Positions 11,850 through 23,955 of a DNA stretch of 64,000 nt are shown here, piece after piece. The stretch is taken from NCBI GenBank assembly GCA_027382625.1, contig JAJKFJ010022879.1, positions 1 to 64,000 on the forward strand. Reading direction: 5' to 3'. Each line of letters starts with the position of its first letter. The first letter of the stretch is position 1. Source of the stretch: Tetmemena sp. SeJ-2015. Lineage: Eukaryota; Ciliophora; Spirotrichea; Sporadotrichida; Oxytrichidae. Under the pieces are notes generated by a model. It did no database searches and was not told the origin of the DNA. It worked only from the letters and a program-made list of their open reading frames with translations. A program made the position numbers and the translations under genes.

Positions 11850-13400
11850 TTAAGGTTCTCATTATTCTGAAAGAGCTGATTTCAAGAATCAGTTGGCTCA
11901 TAGTATGAAATCGTTAGATGAAAATGACAAAGCACTCGTAAGGAAAGTCTTTTAAGATCAGAGACTCACCTCACAACAAAAATATTAAATTTCTTTTAAT
12001 TTATAAAAAGAGGCGACTATTGAGAAGATAATATGGTATGCTGCCATCAATAACGAAATATTAAGCAATATGGTGGATCCTCAAGTCCAAGCAATTATTT
12101 ACCGCTGCCCGTTTATGCCTACAGATCCTAAAACATAATGCATTCCAGTCCATCCAAACAACCATCACTCTCTAGATATTATTTTTCTATTTCTGAAGAA
12201 CTAAGTGTTTAAGAAGCCACTTTCTTAAAATAAGAAAGCAATAAAGATAATGTTGAGGCTGCTTATAAGGATATTTTAATTATAATTAAGTTAAATTTAT
12301 TTGAAGATCTCCTGATTCATAAACTTTCTCAAGAGGTTAGAATAATTCAGAGAAACCTTCTTGAAGGTTTGGATAAGATTTCCACTCATCTTTCAGAGGA
12401 ATCAATAGAGATGATAGAGCATATGTTCCAAGATCCTAACTTTTGCATCATCGACAGGATCCACACCTTCGAACAGTTTTTCTTCTCAAAAACTTTAGAT
12501 AATAATTGTATTAAACCGGAATAAAGATATTCGATGGAGCAAACTTAGATTATCTTGAGAGCTTGGGAGAATTATCAAGATCTTCATTATATATTTATCT
12601 CTAGGAAAGGTGCTTTCTCACACCTTAAAGAGATTGGTTTAAAAATAATTAAATCCTTATGCCACAAATTTCTTTTTAAAATGTAGCTTTTAATATTGGT
12701 AAGACTAAGTTGGCTGAGTGAAAAAGAAAGAGACGTGATTCAAGAGATACTAAGTGACATGAGAGTGCACCATTCGAAGAAAGACCACATGATTTCTGCT
12801 TTCATAAGATCCAAAACTATTTATTATAACTGGATACGACATGTCAAATTAAGACAATGGATGGTTCACCTTTGAGGATCTTATTGACAAAGCTATCTCA
12901 GAGATTCTAGAAAATCATCCATTCGGTGAGAGTGGCTCCTCTTAAGTGCCAGAAGTTCAAATAGAATTAGATGATAGAGGGTATTCTAACTCTCACAGAA
13001 CTAACTTTGTACCTGGAGGCAATTATAACCCTAGCCTTTTCATTTATATATATTTAGCGTCCAGGGTCCTTTCGAGCAGATGTTTTTGTCTAGATTCGAT
13101 CCCAATTTTTCTAAAATGGGTCCAATTCATGAGATGGGGTACTAGACACATCATATTTCACCATTTGTCCCAGGACAGTTCAAAGAAATATCTTATTATT
13201 GTGCGTATTAAGAAATGGATAAACACATTGATTACAATATCATAGACGATAGATCAGGCCCATAGGTTGAACGTGGGTTTATTCCCTTCAAGCCTTAGAT
13301 AAAATATAGTGGAAATACAAGATTTGTAAACTCATCTACTCTTTATTATATCTTTAAACTCAAATATAAAATCATAGTTTTGCAAAAGCATATATCTTAT
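11850..13400 (+). CDS. Unrecognised protein, 3' block of the nested gene
   Basis: Coding resumes right after the palindrome: GSHYSERADFKNQLAHSMKS, LVRKVFQDQRLTSQQ, then after a short AT-rich gap (about 11985-12010) KEATIEKIIWYAAINNEIL and VDPQVQAIIYRCPFMPTDP. It continues as a helical Glu/Ile/Leu-rich region (12250-12700), then FEDLIDKAISEILENHPFGE, EVQIELDDRGYSNSHRTNF, FEQMFLSRFDPNFSKMG and GRTPFVPG-like Pro/Gly stretches. An unresolved final frame runs to a TGA near 13425. Several frame changes mark IESs or introns, for example around 12230 and 13035-13065. I recognise no domain and infer no function. It is uncertain whether the last part (12840-13400) belongs to the same gene. Confidence 0.5.
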
Positions 13401-13424
13401 TTTTAAGTATATTATCTATGATAG

Positions 13425-14018
13425 AAGGGTTACCTTCAGGAAACTTACAAGTTTTAAATTATTAATGGTTGAATATTATATATAGAGTTTTATAAATATA
13501 GAAAAGAAATATTTTCATTTGGTTAAGATCATATATTTATAAAGCACATCTGTATTTTAAGCATTATATTTTCAGAGAAGGCAGTTAAATCTTGTATATC
13601 TACTAGAAAGCCATGTTGAAATAATATAAGTTAATATTGATAACTTCTTAAATAAAAATTTACTTTTAGGGTAGGTAAGCTGATAATCATTGATGAAATC
13701 AAATTAATTTGCTTGCGCTTCTTGCTATCTTTATTATGAATTAGAATATATCTAAGTTTAGTATGAGATCTTTCTCCTAATAGGAGTTGCTACTTCTTTT
13801 ATTGCGATGATCATTAAGGGCTCATTTTTTTTAGAGTAAGCAGACAGCAAATAATAAATTTGCATGAATACACGATTCTTCAATAAATTATTAAGGATAA
13901 TTACATCTTTATAATTATTTTAAGTTGAGAAGACCAACTACATCTCAAATAGAGACAAACGAATTCACAATCAATTATGTTTTCACTGCTTTTTAATTTG
14001 TTTAATCCTAACATCTTA
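13425..14018. other. AT-rich germline spacer before the distal MDS
   Basis: No coding signal on either strand. Very AT-rich with runs of TAT/ATT. It looks like ordinary IES-type DNA leading up to the distal copy of the 21-bp pointer. Confidence 0.6.
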
Positions 14019-14126
14019 AATGGAGGAATGAGAAGAATTAAAGACTATGATATTCTTCCTTTGGCAGTTGAAGACTAATCCTCCACTGCTGAAGAATTCT
14101 ATCCTGACTATACCGACTTATATTGA
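14019..14126 (+). CDS. Small secreted protein, terminal MDS
   Basis: Begins with the 21-bp pointer copy and reads on in the frame of the gene that starts at 3203: GGMRRIKDYDILPLAVEDQ, then an acidic, Tyr-rich tail EEFYPDYTDLY and TGA at 14124-14126. Its codon composition is balanced and unlike the AT-rich flanks. It has no start codon of its own. Confidence 0.75.
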
Positions 14127-14236
14127 CTTATTTCTACTAACATTAATTTTCACTTTTCTTTATTACGCAGATATTTACCTTAAGCGTTAAATTAACTTTC
14201 GTAACAATTATAGATAATTATTTAATTACAAACAAA

Positions 14237-15608
14237 ATGCAAGGAAGTCTGTGGATTTAAACTCTGATCAAGGCTCTGAAGCAACAGCAGACGAGTCAAG
14301 TGGTTAGTCTCTTAGACCCCTAAATTCAAATTAAAGGGAAGGAGTCCTTTAGTCCTGACAGATTGCCTGATGACATGCTCTATCATGTCCGCTCTAATTT
14401 CATCGAAAACGCTGAGCAAGTGGCTTTTAACAGATTTGCTCTGAACTTCCTAAATCATTCCAGATTACTTGAGCTCCATTCACAATCAAAGAACCTAGGA
14501 AGGCAGAGTGTTATCATTAGAAACGAGATATTTGGCCATTTCAAAGAGTCCTTTTCAGGATTTGAATAAATATGCGATCTGCCCTTTATTGATGGAAGAT
14601 GGATTGGTCTCGTGGTAGATCATTTGTGCAAGCTGGTTTCGAAATATGCTATCGACGCTGATAATGAATTCCTCAACTCAAAAGAAGCTCAAGAAACTCT
14701 TACCAGTGAAGGCACCTATAAGTCATAAAATGCAAAGCAGGAAGCTGCTCTCAGCGTTATGGAGAGCTTATTTAGGAGACTACAGCAGTGCAATAATCAG
14801 GCACCAGATAACAGAAGGTTTGCAGACTTTTTCATTGCTCTCAGATCAATTAAACTCCAGTTTAAGCTCTGCACTTTCAAGAATTCAGAGAGATATTTCA
14901 AGTGGATCGATTCTCAACTCCAACCATAGATTGGCTACAGACTTGATATGTTCACTGAAAAATTCAGAGTCATGCTATCATTCTTCAAAGGCAGATACTA
15001 TCTTACAAAGAACGAGTTCTAGCTTGCAAGAACAGAGCTGCGAAACTCATCATTATTTTTAGTTAAACGCATTTGCAAACTGCCACAAAGATTACCCCAA
15101 GAATAAGAAGAAAATATTGAAGTACTTAATCCCAGTTGAACTTAATTTGAACAAGTTTCCAAGTAAGTTACTTCTGACTAAATATTAGTTAAACGAGTAT
15201 GTGCCCTTAATTGATGCAATTATTGAAGGAGACTTGAAAGGCTTTGAGCAGACTCTTCAATAGCATTAGGATAGTTTCATCTAGATTGGAGTCTTCCTCT
15301 CAATTGAAAAGTTGCGGTAAATGGTTATTAGGAACTTGGTCAAGAAAGTTGCCTTAGTTTTTACCTAGCAGCCTGAACTCTTGGAGGAGGATGGACTTAA
15401 AGAGAAACCTAATGTGTTGAGAATTGAGTATCTTTTCTAGATAATGAAAGAGTTGGATTCAGAATTGGATCTAGATGAACTGGAATGCATTTTAGCAAAC
15501 CAGATATATCTGGGCAACATAAAAGGCTTCATTATGCATGATAAGCGATATCTGGTACTTGGAAATAAGTAGGATCCTTTCCCAATCAGAAACCCTGATC
15601 AAGAGTGA
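14237..15608 (+). CDS. PCID2: PCI-domain protein of the PCID2/Thp1 (TREX-2) family
   Basis: About 450 residues, the usual size for the family. The PCI/winged-helix part matches PCID2: GRYYLTKNEFQLARTEL, FANCHKDYPKNKKKILKYL, IPVELNLNKFPSKLLL, FLSIEKLRQMVIRNLVKKV and LECILANQIYLGNIKGFI, ending LVLGNKQDPFP. The family acts in the TREX-2 complex that couples transcription to mRNA export; that role is inferred. The start at 14237 is the first ATG in the long open frame. One frame change (+1) near 15050-15065, inside a T-run at the start of the PCI helices, must be bridged: a single-base indel or a cryptic junction. There are no other interruptions, so this locus may be nearly IES-free. It lies about 110 bp downstream of the secreted-protein terminus. 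Confidence 0.88.
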
Positions 15609-15718
15609 AGCTAGCTATCTTTAATTAATTTCTTTTAATCTCAAATATCAGAAGAGAAATAAAAAAATAAAGTTAAAAACTTTGGATAGATAATTCAAAT
15701 CATATGATTAAGCGAGAT

Positions 15719-17513
15719 TCAAATATATTATTTCTTCTCCTTCTGCTTTCTTAAGAGAGCTTAGGCAGAAGCTTTTTATAAATCTGTTTTGAGTATAATT
15801 ACGAAATACAACACTGTAACTGACGCTATAGCGATGCTCTGGCCAAACCATATTCCCCACAGACCTCCATTCAATTTGAAAGTGTAAAGTATAAACATAG
15901 TCAAAATAAAACTAGGCAATGAGATAAATTAAACTTAAATTCAGAAGGTTTTAGGACTTTAGAGCTAATTTATTTAAGTTATTCCTTTAATTTAATTCAT
16001 AATTTATCAATTTTTAAGCAGAATTTTGTGTGCTAATTTTAATTGAATACTGATGATAATGAAATTGGGATGCCTAGTCCCCAGAACCCTAAGAGAGTAG
16101 CCCAAGAACTGATAGCTTGTTTTCCAATTCCTGTAATTATGCCTGTGGCTGAATACTAGAAGCAGTCTATGAACACAAAGAATGTGAATATTGCGAAGAC
16201 TTGTCTCATAAAGTAGCTAACCTCAGCGGATTACACAAATATTGAGAAAATAGTTTCCTCAAACAACTACAGAACGATACTTATCAAGATGCTTAAAGTA
16301 AGACTTGTCGCTATTATCATCTGTAATTATTTTTACGTTTTTCTTTATCTTGATGAAAGTCTGAGCTCCTTAAATGTTCTAAGCTCCGATTTGATTCCCG
16401 ATCAGTACGCCTGAGGATTGCTAAATAGCGAGTGGGATCATAAAGAAGATGAGACCAATATTTCTAAGTACAGTCTGCGCAGCCATTTCGTCAGTTGTAA
16501 GTAAACTGGCAAGTAGTGAGAAAATATCAAAAGCCCACCAAGCCCAGATCCCCAAGAAAGCTGCATAGAAAGATTATTTGAATTGATATCCCAAGTTCCT
16601 GAAGTTCTCTCTGTCCAGTAGACTAACTTTGTATGCTTGGAAACGAGAGTAGGAGATGAATAAATTCTGGATTACAAGTCTCGAGGCAAAGTAGAAGTTT
16701 AGGCAAATGCAAACACCATCTAGTCCCAATTAAAGCCTTGCTATGAAAATATATGAAACTATTGAGTACAGAATCGCGCTCAAAATTTAAAATGGGGCAT
16801 AATCAAGTGAGATATAAATAATATATATGATCAAAATGTTTGAATACATGCCGAACTTAACTTCCTTTTATCCAGAGAGATACCTTGTTAAACAATTCGA
16901 TAAATTGAATAGAAGATGGCCTGGTATGTTTAGAAGGCAGAATCTAGACGCCATCTAGGCTATGTTATCATCAATTCCTATGGCCTTATAGATATATATT
17001 TGTAAAATTTGATAGAAGCTGTCCACAAATAGAATGGGCAGAATTAGTGGTATATAGATAAATATGTTGAGATAAAGTTGGCGGTTCAGATAGATAGAGC
17101 ACAGCCGCATGTCACTCTAGCCATAAGCTTGAGCAACAAGTGTACTCAAGTTGTTGTTGAATGTATTACCAGTGGCAAATAATATTGTGCTGGTGGTCAT
17201 TATGCCGATGCCATAAGCTGCTAGAATGCTACTAGAGTTTTCATACTGGCCGAGAAAGAATGTATTTTGCACTTGATAGAGAGAGTGAGCTACCAACCCG
17301 ATTATAGGATAGATTGATTACGACCATATTGATTATATAGCTTCAATTGAAGTTACTTTCTTCAATTTCTGATAGTCTTAATTTTCACTAAAGTATTATT
17401 AGAATTGAAAAATTGTACCTGCTAATAGGCAGAAGAGGCTCTTATAGCTTGGCCAACTTATGTGAATATTTGCTATGTGAGCTAGAAGACCCAGTTGATT
17501 TGGAATCGCTCAT
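15719..17513 (-). CDS. MATE-family multidrug/organic cation efflux transporter
   Basis: Polytopic membrane protein with MATE signatures: PIIGLVAHSLYQVQNTFFLG, LAAYGIGIMTT, GNTFNNNLSTLVAQAYGQ, IPLAIQQSSGVLIGNQIGAQ and the C-terminal GGLWGIWFGQSIAIA. These are the usual half-repeat landmarks of a 12-TM proton- or sodium-coupled exporter. The start at 17513 gives a short Ser-rich cytosolic leader. A frame change near 17400 lies after LPISRYNFSILI. A 28-nt IES with pointer AGAT (16319-16322 and 16347-16350 on the + strand) can be removed in frame, restoring TFIKMIIATSL. A longer AT-rich interruption (about 15900-16050) separates PISLSSVF from FILTMFILYTF. It stops at 15719. The substrate is unknown. 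Confidence 0.85.
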
Positions 17514-18272
17514 CTAGAGTTAAAAAATTGATCAATAAAAAACTTATAGTTGAATTTTTGCGTGATTTTTTAATTCTTTTTTACTTATAGGAATAGCAGG
17601 GCTTCAATTTACATGTTAATGAGCTAAAAATAACAAAAGATTTCTTTCTTTAAAATAAAAATTGAAAGTCTTGGATCAATCTTTTTCGATAAATGATTGT
17701 TTCAAATCAAAAATAAATTTTTGGTCCTAGGTTTTTTTGTCTGTTTGAGAATCTAAAGCTTAAAAACAGTAAATAACGAAACTAAAGTTTGTTAATTAGC
17801 ATTTACAATCGTAAATTATTGCTGAGAATTTAATAAAAAAGAGAATTAAATAAGAAATTAAATTAAAATGGAATAATTAAGTGACAGTTGAAGTGTGTTA
17901 AATTAGAATAATTATTAAACCATTCGATTCAGCATAAAATTCTAAGAACATTTATCCTTGTAACTTTATTGTGCGAGCGCTCTATACAGAGTTATAAGTG
18001 ACACAAGTTTAGATGAGGATGAAGAAGAATGCGCTCGACATATCTCGCTGCTGATAGATGGTGTGAAGATGATGAAAGAAGAAACTCATGTTAATTTTTG
18101 ATTCTATATCGAACAAGCTGCGGATCAGGGGGTGAATCTATGATTTCAACTGACTTGAAGTTGCAACTCTCCATTTATTATTTTAATCAATACCGATTTT
18201 AATTAAAATTGCAACTATAATAACTTGAGAATATTTTTAATTTATGGAAAAGAATATGTTTAATACTATGTT
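17514..18272. other. Intergenic AT-rich region
   Basis: No supported gene. The stretch 17970-18070 (GCGAGCGCTCTATACAGAG and nearby GCGCTC) is more GC-rich and loosely recalls the GAGCGC-rich outer units of the palindromic element, but I could not align it well enough to call a copy. The 3' end of the MORN gene lies just beyond. Confidence 0.5.
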
Positions 18273-21200
18273 TCATTTCTTTCTGAGAGAATTTTGGCTT
18301 ACTTAAATATACTACTCTATGTTTTTGAATGCCAAATTAAAGTATTTTTGGACCTCTGGACCTGATAGATCCTTCTCATACTTCTATCTCCCTTCCATGA
18401 GATCATTCCTGAAGTCAGCAGAGATGACTTCTCCACTTCGCTTAATTACAGTCCCTTCGCCATTTCTCTTGTCGTTCGCCCATTCACCTTAACGAAAATA
18501 AGTTTAAGAGATAAGTGACTTCATATATCTCATCTTTCTCAGGATCATAGAGTCTGCCTTTGCCTGACTTCTTGTCGTCTTAAAATTCTCCAATGTAAAT
18601 TTACCCTAATCTAGTTTGGGTTCCTGCTATTACTTGGACATATTCCATCTTGCCCTTCCCAGTTCTTCTGTCTTGCTCCCAAGCACCTTCGTAAACTTCT
18701 TCATTGAAATAAGCCATTTTACCAACCCCTTCCTTAATGAAATCCTTATGTTGTCCAAAGTAGATGTTCCCATTTGGATAGTAGATCTTGCCCAATTAAG
18801 GACACATACCATCCTTGAAATCCCCGTCAAAAATTAACCCAGTTGCAAGGACTACGAGTCTGCAGTTGGTTCCCTCCATCCTGTCATTCTTAAATGTTCC
18901 GATGTAAATCATTCCATTAGTCATTTTCAAAACTCCCTGCACTCTTTGGTCTGCAATCCAACTTCCTTCAAATATTGTTCCATCATCCCATCTCATGATA
19001 CCTTTGCCATGACGCTTTCCTCCCTTGAATTCTCCTTTGTAGTCTCCACCCTCTAACTCTCCATTCATTCCTATCAGACTGCCCTGATAACGCAACTCTC
19101 CATATTTGCTTGGCCTGCCATCATTAAATAGCCCCTTGAACTTATCATCGTTCTTGAATTTGATTTTGGACATGCTATAATAATTCCATAAAATGCTTTA
19201 TCTTACTCAAAAAGTCTTCCATTTCTTATCGCTCCAGTTTCCCCATTGAAGGTATTGTCTTTTTCTTCTGCTACTACAGACTGGAAACTATTTCCAGCAT
19301 AGTCTTCATAGATGCCATGACCATCAGCTTAGTCGTCTATAAATTAGCTGATGAGTGTACTCCCATCTTTGAAGACCATCTTTCCTTTTCCAATTCTCTT
19401 GTCATTCATGAATTCTCCTTCGTAGATGTCTCCATTAGAGTAGTAATAAGCACCCTTCCCGTTTCTTTTGTTATTTTTAAAATCACCCTCATAAAATTCC
19501 CCGTTTGTGTACTATAAAAGCAGAGTTAAATAAAAATCTCTGTAATTACCAGTATTTTGATCTTTCCATCATTCAGTTTTCCATTGAGAAAATTAGCTTC
19601 AATGATTTCCCCAGGTGGAGTAAATATAGTTCCATTACCATTCATTTAGTCTTCTCGCCATTCCCCTTTATGAATAATTCCATTAGTGAAGCGGCAGAGT
19701 CCAGATCCATGCCTCATATCCGATCTAAATACTCCTTTGAAAATATCCCCATTGTTGTAGATTTGGATTCCTTGGCCATGCTTATTTCCTTTTGAAACAC
19801 CTCCCTGCAAAATATTTAGCAAAGCCATATATATAATACCTCGTATTTATCCATATTAATTTCTTTGATTTCATTCAAGCAATCTTCCAAGAAAGACAGC
19901 CAATGTCTGGGTACTTTGTTGTTTAAGAATTCAGGTACTTTGAAACCTATACTATTTGTTAGCTCTAGATTAACTTACTTATATTTAGGCTTGTTTGATA
20001 TCCATCAGAACTTAAGCTTAAGTTTGCATGGGAGTTATAATTTGAAATCTCTGCAGTTAACCTGCCCATTCTATTGCTTAGCATACTTTTCATTTGCAAT
20101 CTTTTCGCTTGAGCTTAGTAGTTTCCAGTATTTGCTAAATTCATTTAAGCCTCAAGATTTGAATTTTAAGAGTAAGCCGCAACTTGTTTAGTGTAAAGAC
20201 TTCTGATTTTGGAAGGAGACTGACCTCCTCCATTTATATACTTAGATGGAGAATGACTCTAATCCTTTGAGGCTAATATGTCTTGTAATCTCCTAGGCTA
20301 AGAATCTAACTAATAATCTTCTTCTGTGTAAGCTTGATCTTAATTCTTATTATAGAGTTACACCTTTCTCATCAATGAGGAGGATTTATCAATCGGCTGA
20401 AGCTACATTTTATTTTTTCCTACTTTTATTGCTTAATAGCTAGACTATATTAAGGGGTAATTAAGACTCTTGGCTTCCGAGTTCATCCCATCACAAAACA
20501 TATAAGAATGAATCATTTCTGAAGTCTTGATTTTGATTCTTTAATTACATTTGAAATTGAGCAAGCTTCGACTGATTATCAAAGGTTCTATTAACTACAC
20601 TATTATTCAGCATGCCTTTAACATTTACACTCTGGGAACTCTTAGAACCATAGGGTCTCTGCTTAATGGAGGGAATAGCGAATGATCTATTCTAAGAATT
20701 GTCAAAGCTTTCGCCAGTCATTAGCGACTCATCAAAATTCCGATTCCTGTGGCTAGTTTTGGAGTTATTCTATCTCTTATTCAAATAGTAGTTCTAGCCC
20801 GCTCCTTGGTTACTTCTTGATCTGTAAAAAACGCTATCTTAATTTTGAGCTATCATGTTTTGAAGAGAATTCTCTTGAGCTTTCTTGTTGTTGATTTAAA
20901 GCAGGATGGATTTGAACTCATCTTAAATCTACTGTTTCCTTTCCTAAGAGAAGCCTCTTGTAACTGAGAAATTATTTGTATCCATATATACTGAATGAGT
21001 GGTACTTAAGCCCTGATGCGCATTTGACTACTGATGCTGCTGATAAATGCTTCTCTTATCGGGAGAATGATAAGTGCTCTTTAGGGTAGTATCACTCAAT
21101 AGATTTGCACTGATGTTTGCAGATCTTTGCTACTGTAATAGAAGTGCCTTTCCATAGCTAGTGGTTGAGGTATTTTAGAAGTACTTCATGTAGGGGTTTT

Positions 21201-21641
21201 AACCGCTCATTACTAGCATATCTAGGTTACCATCGATTTGATTTTGAAGAGAGTTATAGAATTCAGGCTAGGTTATCTTCACAAACTAAATCTTCTAGGT
21301 CTTCTATCTTTATGAGGTCTGACTTAAAATACAGCAGTACTTGGAGTGATCATAGTTAGATTGGGTAGATTTCCCAAGGGCTCTGAAATCACTTGCTTGG
21401 TCAAAATCTATAGCTAGCAAATCCTTCCTTCCACCAGAGGGTTGAGATAGAAAAGGATCTTACTGATTCGCTTTCTTAATTTTCTAATCTATGGACATGT
21501 ATAACTTAAAATGATTTCTTTACTTTCACAATGGATTATGTAGGTCACATAAGGATCACTTGATGCTAGTTTTCTGTTTAGACTCTCGAGAATAGATTTT
21601 GTCTTTGCATCTTTTGGATTGTAATGCATTGAATCCCTCAT
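18273..21641 (-). CDS. MORN-repeat protein with long Q/N/S-rich N-terminal region
   Basis: The C-terminal half carries at least eight MORN-type repeats, for example GNKHGQGIQIYNNGDIFKG, FYEGDFKNNKRNGKGAYYYS, GDIYEGEFMNDKRIGKGKM, KGEFKGGKRHGKGIMRWDDG and YEGEWANDKRNGEGTV. MORN repeats bind membranes or act as scaffolds in the ciliate cortex; that role is inferred. The N-terminal 400 or so residues are low-complexity Gln/Asn/Ser. The ATG is at 21641 (MRDSMHYNPKDAKTKSI). Introns recognised from the repeat phase: 32 nt at 19175-19206, 38 nt near 19515-19552, 35 nt near 19805-19840, 32 nt near 19945-19977, and one near 18495-18527. A 1-nt frame break near 20500 separates the N-terminal part from the rest, so two genes are possible, but the frame resumes without a plausible start. 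Confidence 0.8.
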
Positions 21642-21852
21642 GAATGAACTAAGATCTTAGTCTTAGTTGGCTCTGGAGTTCATTTATTAAAATTTTATTT
21701 GTTATAAATTCAACAATGTTGTAACTATAGAAGGGAAGTTTACTTCAAATTTAGTATAAATTAATTGAGATTCACTTTTTTGATTTCACACAACTTCACT
21801 TTTTGCGTAAGCTTTATCTTTACTTAAGTTTCTAGGCTTTTTGAGAATTTGA

Positions 21853-22871
21853 GAATGATTTCTGAAGACTTTGAGATGAAACAGCAGCAAGAGTAGCTGA
21901 CTGAGGCACAGACATCCTAGACATAGGATGCTGCAACTGTAAGCCAACATTATAATCATCCTTCTTTTCAGATAACTTTGAGTGAGCAGTCTTTCCTCTA
22001 GACTCAAACTCAAGTTCAAGAGTCTACTGGCTTGAGAAGGTTCAGACCTTAGTACCCAAGACCTCCTCCCAACGACAACGAGGTAGTCTTCATGGATATC
22101 GAACTTGATGGCGCCTATTTAGGCAGACTGACTTTTGAGCTTTTCCCAGACACACCTCTCACTTCCGCAAACTTCAAGGCTCTCTGCACTGGGGAGAAAG
22201 GAATCTCGCCAGAAACTGGAGTGAAACTTCACTACAAGGACTCTAAGTTTCACAAGATCTTCACTGACTACATCATCAGTTTATCTTATGTGCCTAAAAT
22301 TATCCAGGGAGGCGACTTCACTAGAGGTGATGGAAGAGGCGGCTAATCCATCTTCCCAGGAAACTACTTTGCGGATGAAAACTTCATCCATCCTCACTCT
22401 GGCCCTGGAACTCTAGCTATGGTGAACTGCGTGGACATCCCCAACACTAACTCATCTCAGTTCTTTGTGAGTTTGTGCGATGAACCTTTGACTCATCTCA
22501 ACGGCAGGAATGTGGTATTTGGCAAGCTCAAGACTGGAGCTGAAGTACTTTCTGTTCTCAACAAGTTGGGCGATTCAACTACAGGCACACCCAAGGGAGA
22601 GGTTAAGATCTCTGACTGCGGACTTTTTATTCGACCCTAGCAATTTGTCTTAAGCATTCTTTTATTGCAAGACAAGCCAGATGAACAGAGTGTCGATCAA
22701 GCTTTGGGAGATTTGAAAGAATCTCTTAGCCAGACTGACCACCCCAACGAGTCACCAACTGACAACATCTCTGAAGTGAGCAAGATCTAGCTTATGAAAG
22801 AAGATGTTCACATGGATGAGGCTGATTCAGCAGAAGCTACTAGGGAAACCCGCCACTCATCATCCTGCTGA
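21853..22871 (+). CDS. Cyclophilin-type peptidyl-prolyl cis-trans isomerase with N- and C-terminal extensions
   Basis: The core (about 22080-22640) has cyclophilin landmarks: VFMDIELDGAYLGRLTFELF, TPLTSANFKALCTGEKG, QGGDFTRGDGRGG, GPGTLAMVN, NSSQFFVSL, LNGRNVVFGKL and a C-terminal KISDCG. The catalytic Arg of the usual FHRIIP motif is replaced: the restored motif is FHKIFTDYIIQGGDF, so activity may be low. A 27-nt IES (22278-22304, pointer ATC at 22275-22277 and 22302-22304) sits in this motif; it keeps the frame open and adds nine residues if not removed. The Q/T-rich leader (about 75 aa) and the acidic tail (about 75 aa, ending SSSC) are not part of the fold. TAA at 22344 encodes a conserved Gln. 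Confidence 0.9.
22278..22304. other. 27-nt in-frame IES in the cyclophilin gene
   Basis: Precise removal between the ATC repeats (22275-22277 and 22302-22304) turns a motif with a nine-residue insertion into the canonical cyclophilin strand ending IIQGGDF. The segment has no stop codon and a length divisible by three, so it is invisible to ORF finding. No GT..AG intron gives the right frame. Confidence 0.75.
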
Positions 22872-22998
22872 AGATGCTTTTGCAAACTTTGAAACTCAAG
22901 TTTGATTTGCGCTTTGCTTTGAAATCCCTTTGATTACTTTGATTTGATTATCTTTGCTTTGATCTATGAAATTGAAACAAGGATACAAAATGATTCAT

Positions 22999-23955
22999 TC
23001 AATAGATAGATTGATGAAATGAAGAACTTAGTTTTATTTGATGGAAGACTGATAGTTATTTGATCTTCATCTATGGGGATATTCGATATTACCAGATAGA
23101 TGAGCCCTTACCCTAGGAGGTAGAAGGTTTGCTTATTAAAATATAAGCTTAAGATGTTGTAAGGCGAGATAGATTCATATCCTCTTCCTCGTCAATGAGC
23201 TAAGAGTTCCTATCTCCATAATTATTCTCAGTCCTATCCTGATAATCTTCATAATTCATAATTGTCGATTTAATTTAATGAAGTGCTCATAATTTTGGGA
23301 ACTCCTTCCATCTGGCATAACGCTGCTCCTACTCTAGTTATTTCTTGGCTAGCGTGCTCTGTCGGGTTATCCGTCCAACCTTGCACTTCTATAATTTCTT
23401 AAGCCAGGCTATGGATTTGCACTACCCCTCCTGAATTAGTGATCCAAAATATTCATCAATGGCTCAGAATGATTGAGGTTTGTCTCTGGGCGTGAAATCA
23501 CACTGGAAACACTTCCCCTCACTTAGTTAAGAATGTTATTTTGGCCTGTGTTGAATCGCTGTTAAAGTCGACTGACGTACATATCTACGTATTTTTCATG
23601 CTTGCCGCCTTGATCTGAGGCATCCTAAATGGAAAAGATAAAGCAATAAAATTCAACGAAGAAACTGGAGTGTTACCTTTTTATCTTGATATTTGAGGTA
23701 AAAGCACATGAAGATCAAGATGATAAGCAGGATAGAATAGAGACATCCAAAAATCATCAGAGGGATGAAACTAATCATCTGATTATTGCAATAATCAGTA
23801 TCATTTGCAGAGTTTTACTCAAAGTAGTAGCTTATTTTTTGTCCTTAATCTCAACTCTAAAGATCGAACTTACTCAATTTAAAATCATCTGCGAAAGAGA
23901 AAGTTCGATTAACAGAATGCAGTAGTAAGGATGGGATTTTATAACTATCTTCCAT
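22999..23955 (-). CDS. Small single-pass membrane protein, unrecognised
   Basis: The start at 23955 gives MEDSYKIPSLLLHSVNRTF. After an N-terminal region of about 60 residues comes one strong transmembrane helix (FIPLMIFGCLYSILLIILIF) followed by a Lys-rich stop-transfer (LKYQDKK). An intron follows (about 23640-23684, GTAACACT...CATTTAG). The downstream exon encodes GGKHEKYVDMYVSRLQQRFN and an Arg/Asn/Gln-rich, then acidic, cytosolic tail. Frame changes occur near 23855 and 23270. I do not recognise a family. The topology is inferred to be single-pass with a long basic-then-acidic cytoplasmic tail. Confidence 0.55.

Larger units (their letters stand above)
4042..14039. other. About 10-kb germline insertion between two MDSs of the secreted-protein gene
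   Basis: The 21-bp sequence at 4021-4041 (AATGGAGGAATG...) recurs exactly at 14019-14039. The upstream copy is in frame with the secreted-protein gene (EYNGGMRRI). The sequence just after it turns AT-rich, whereas after the downstream copy the same frame continues for 28 codons to a TGA. This is the behaviour of an unusually long pointer. The intervening DNA contains two coding blocks of another gene and a 7.2-kb palindromic element, so the segment is a nest of loci rather than a simple IES. Confidence 0.75.

Noticed and set aside
17970..18070. Degenerate copy of the palindrome outer unit
   Set aside because: Only scattered GAGCGC and TATAAGTGA similarity; not alignable enough to support a feature.
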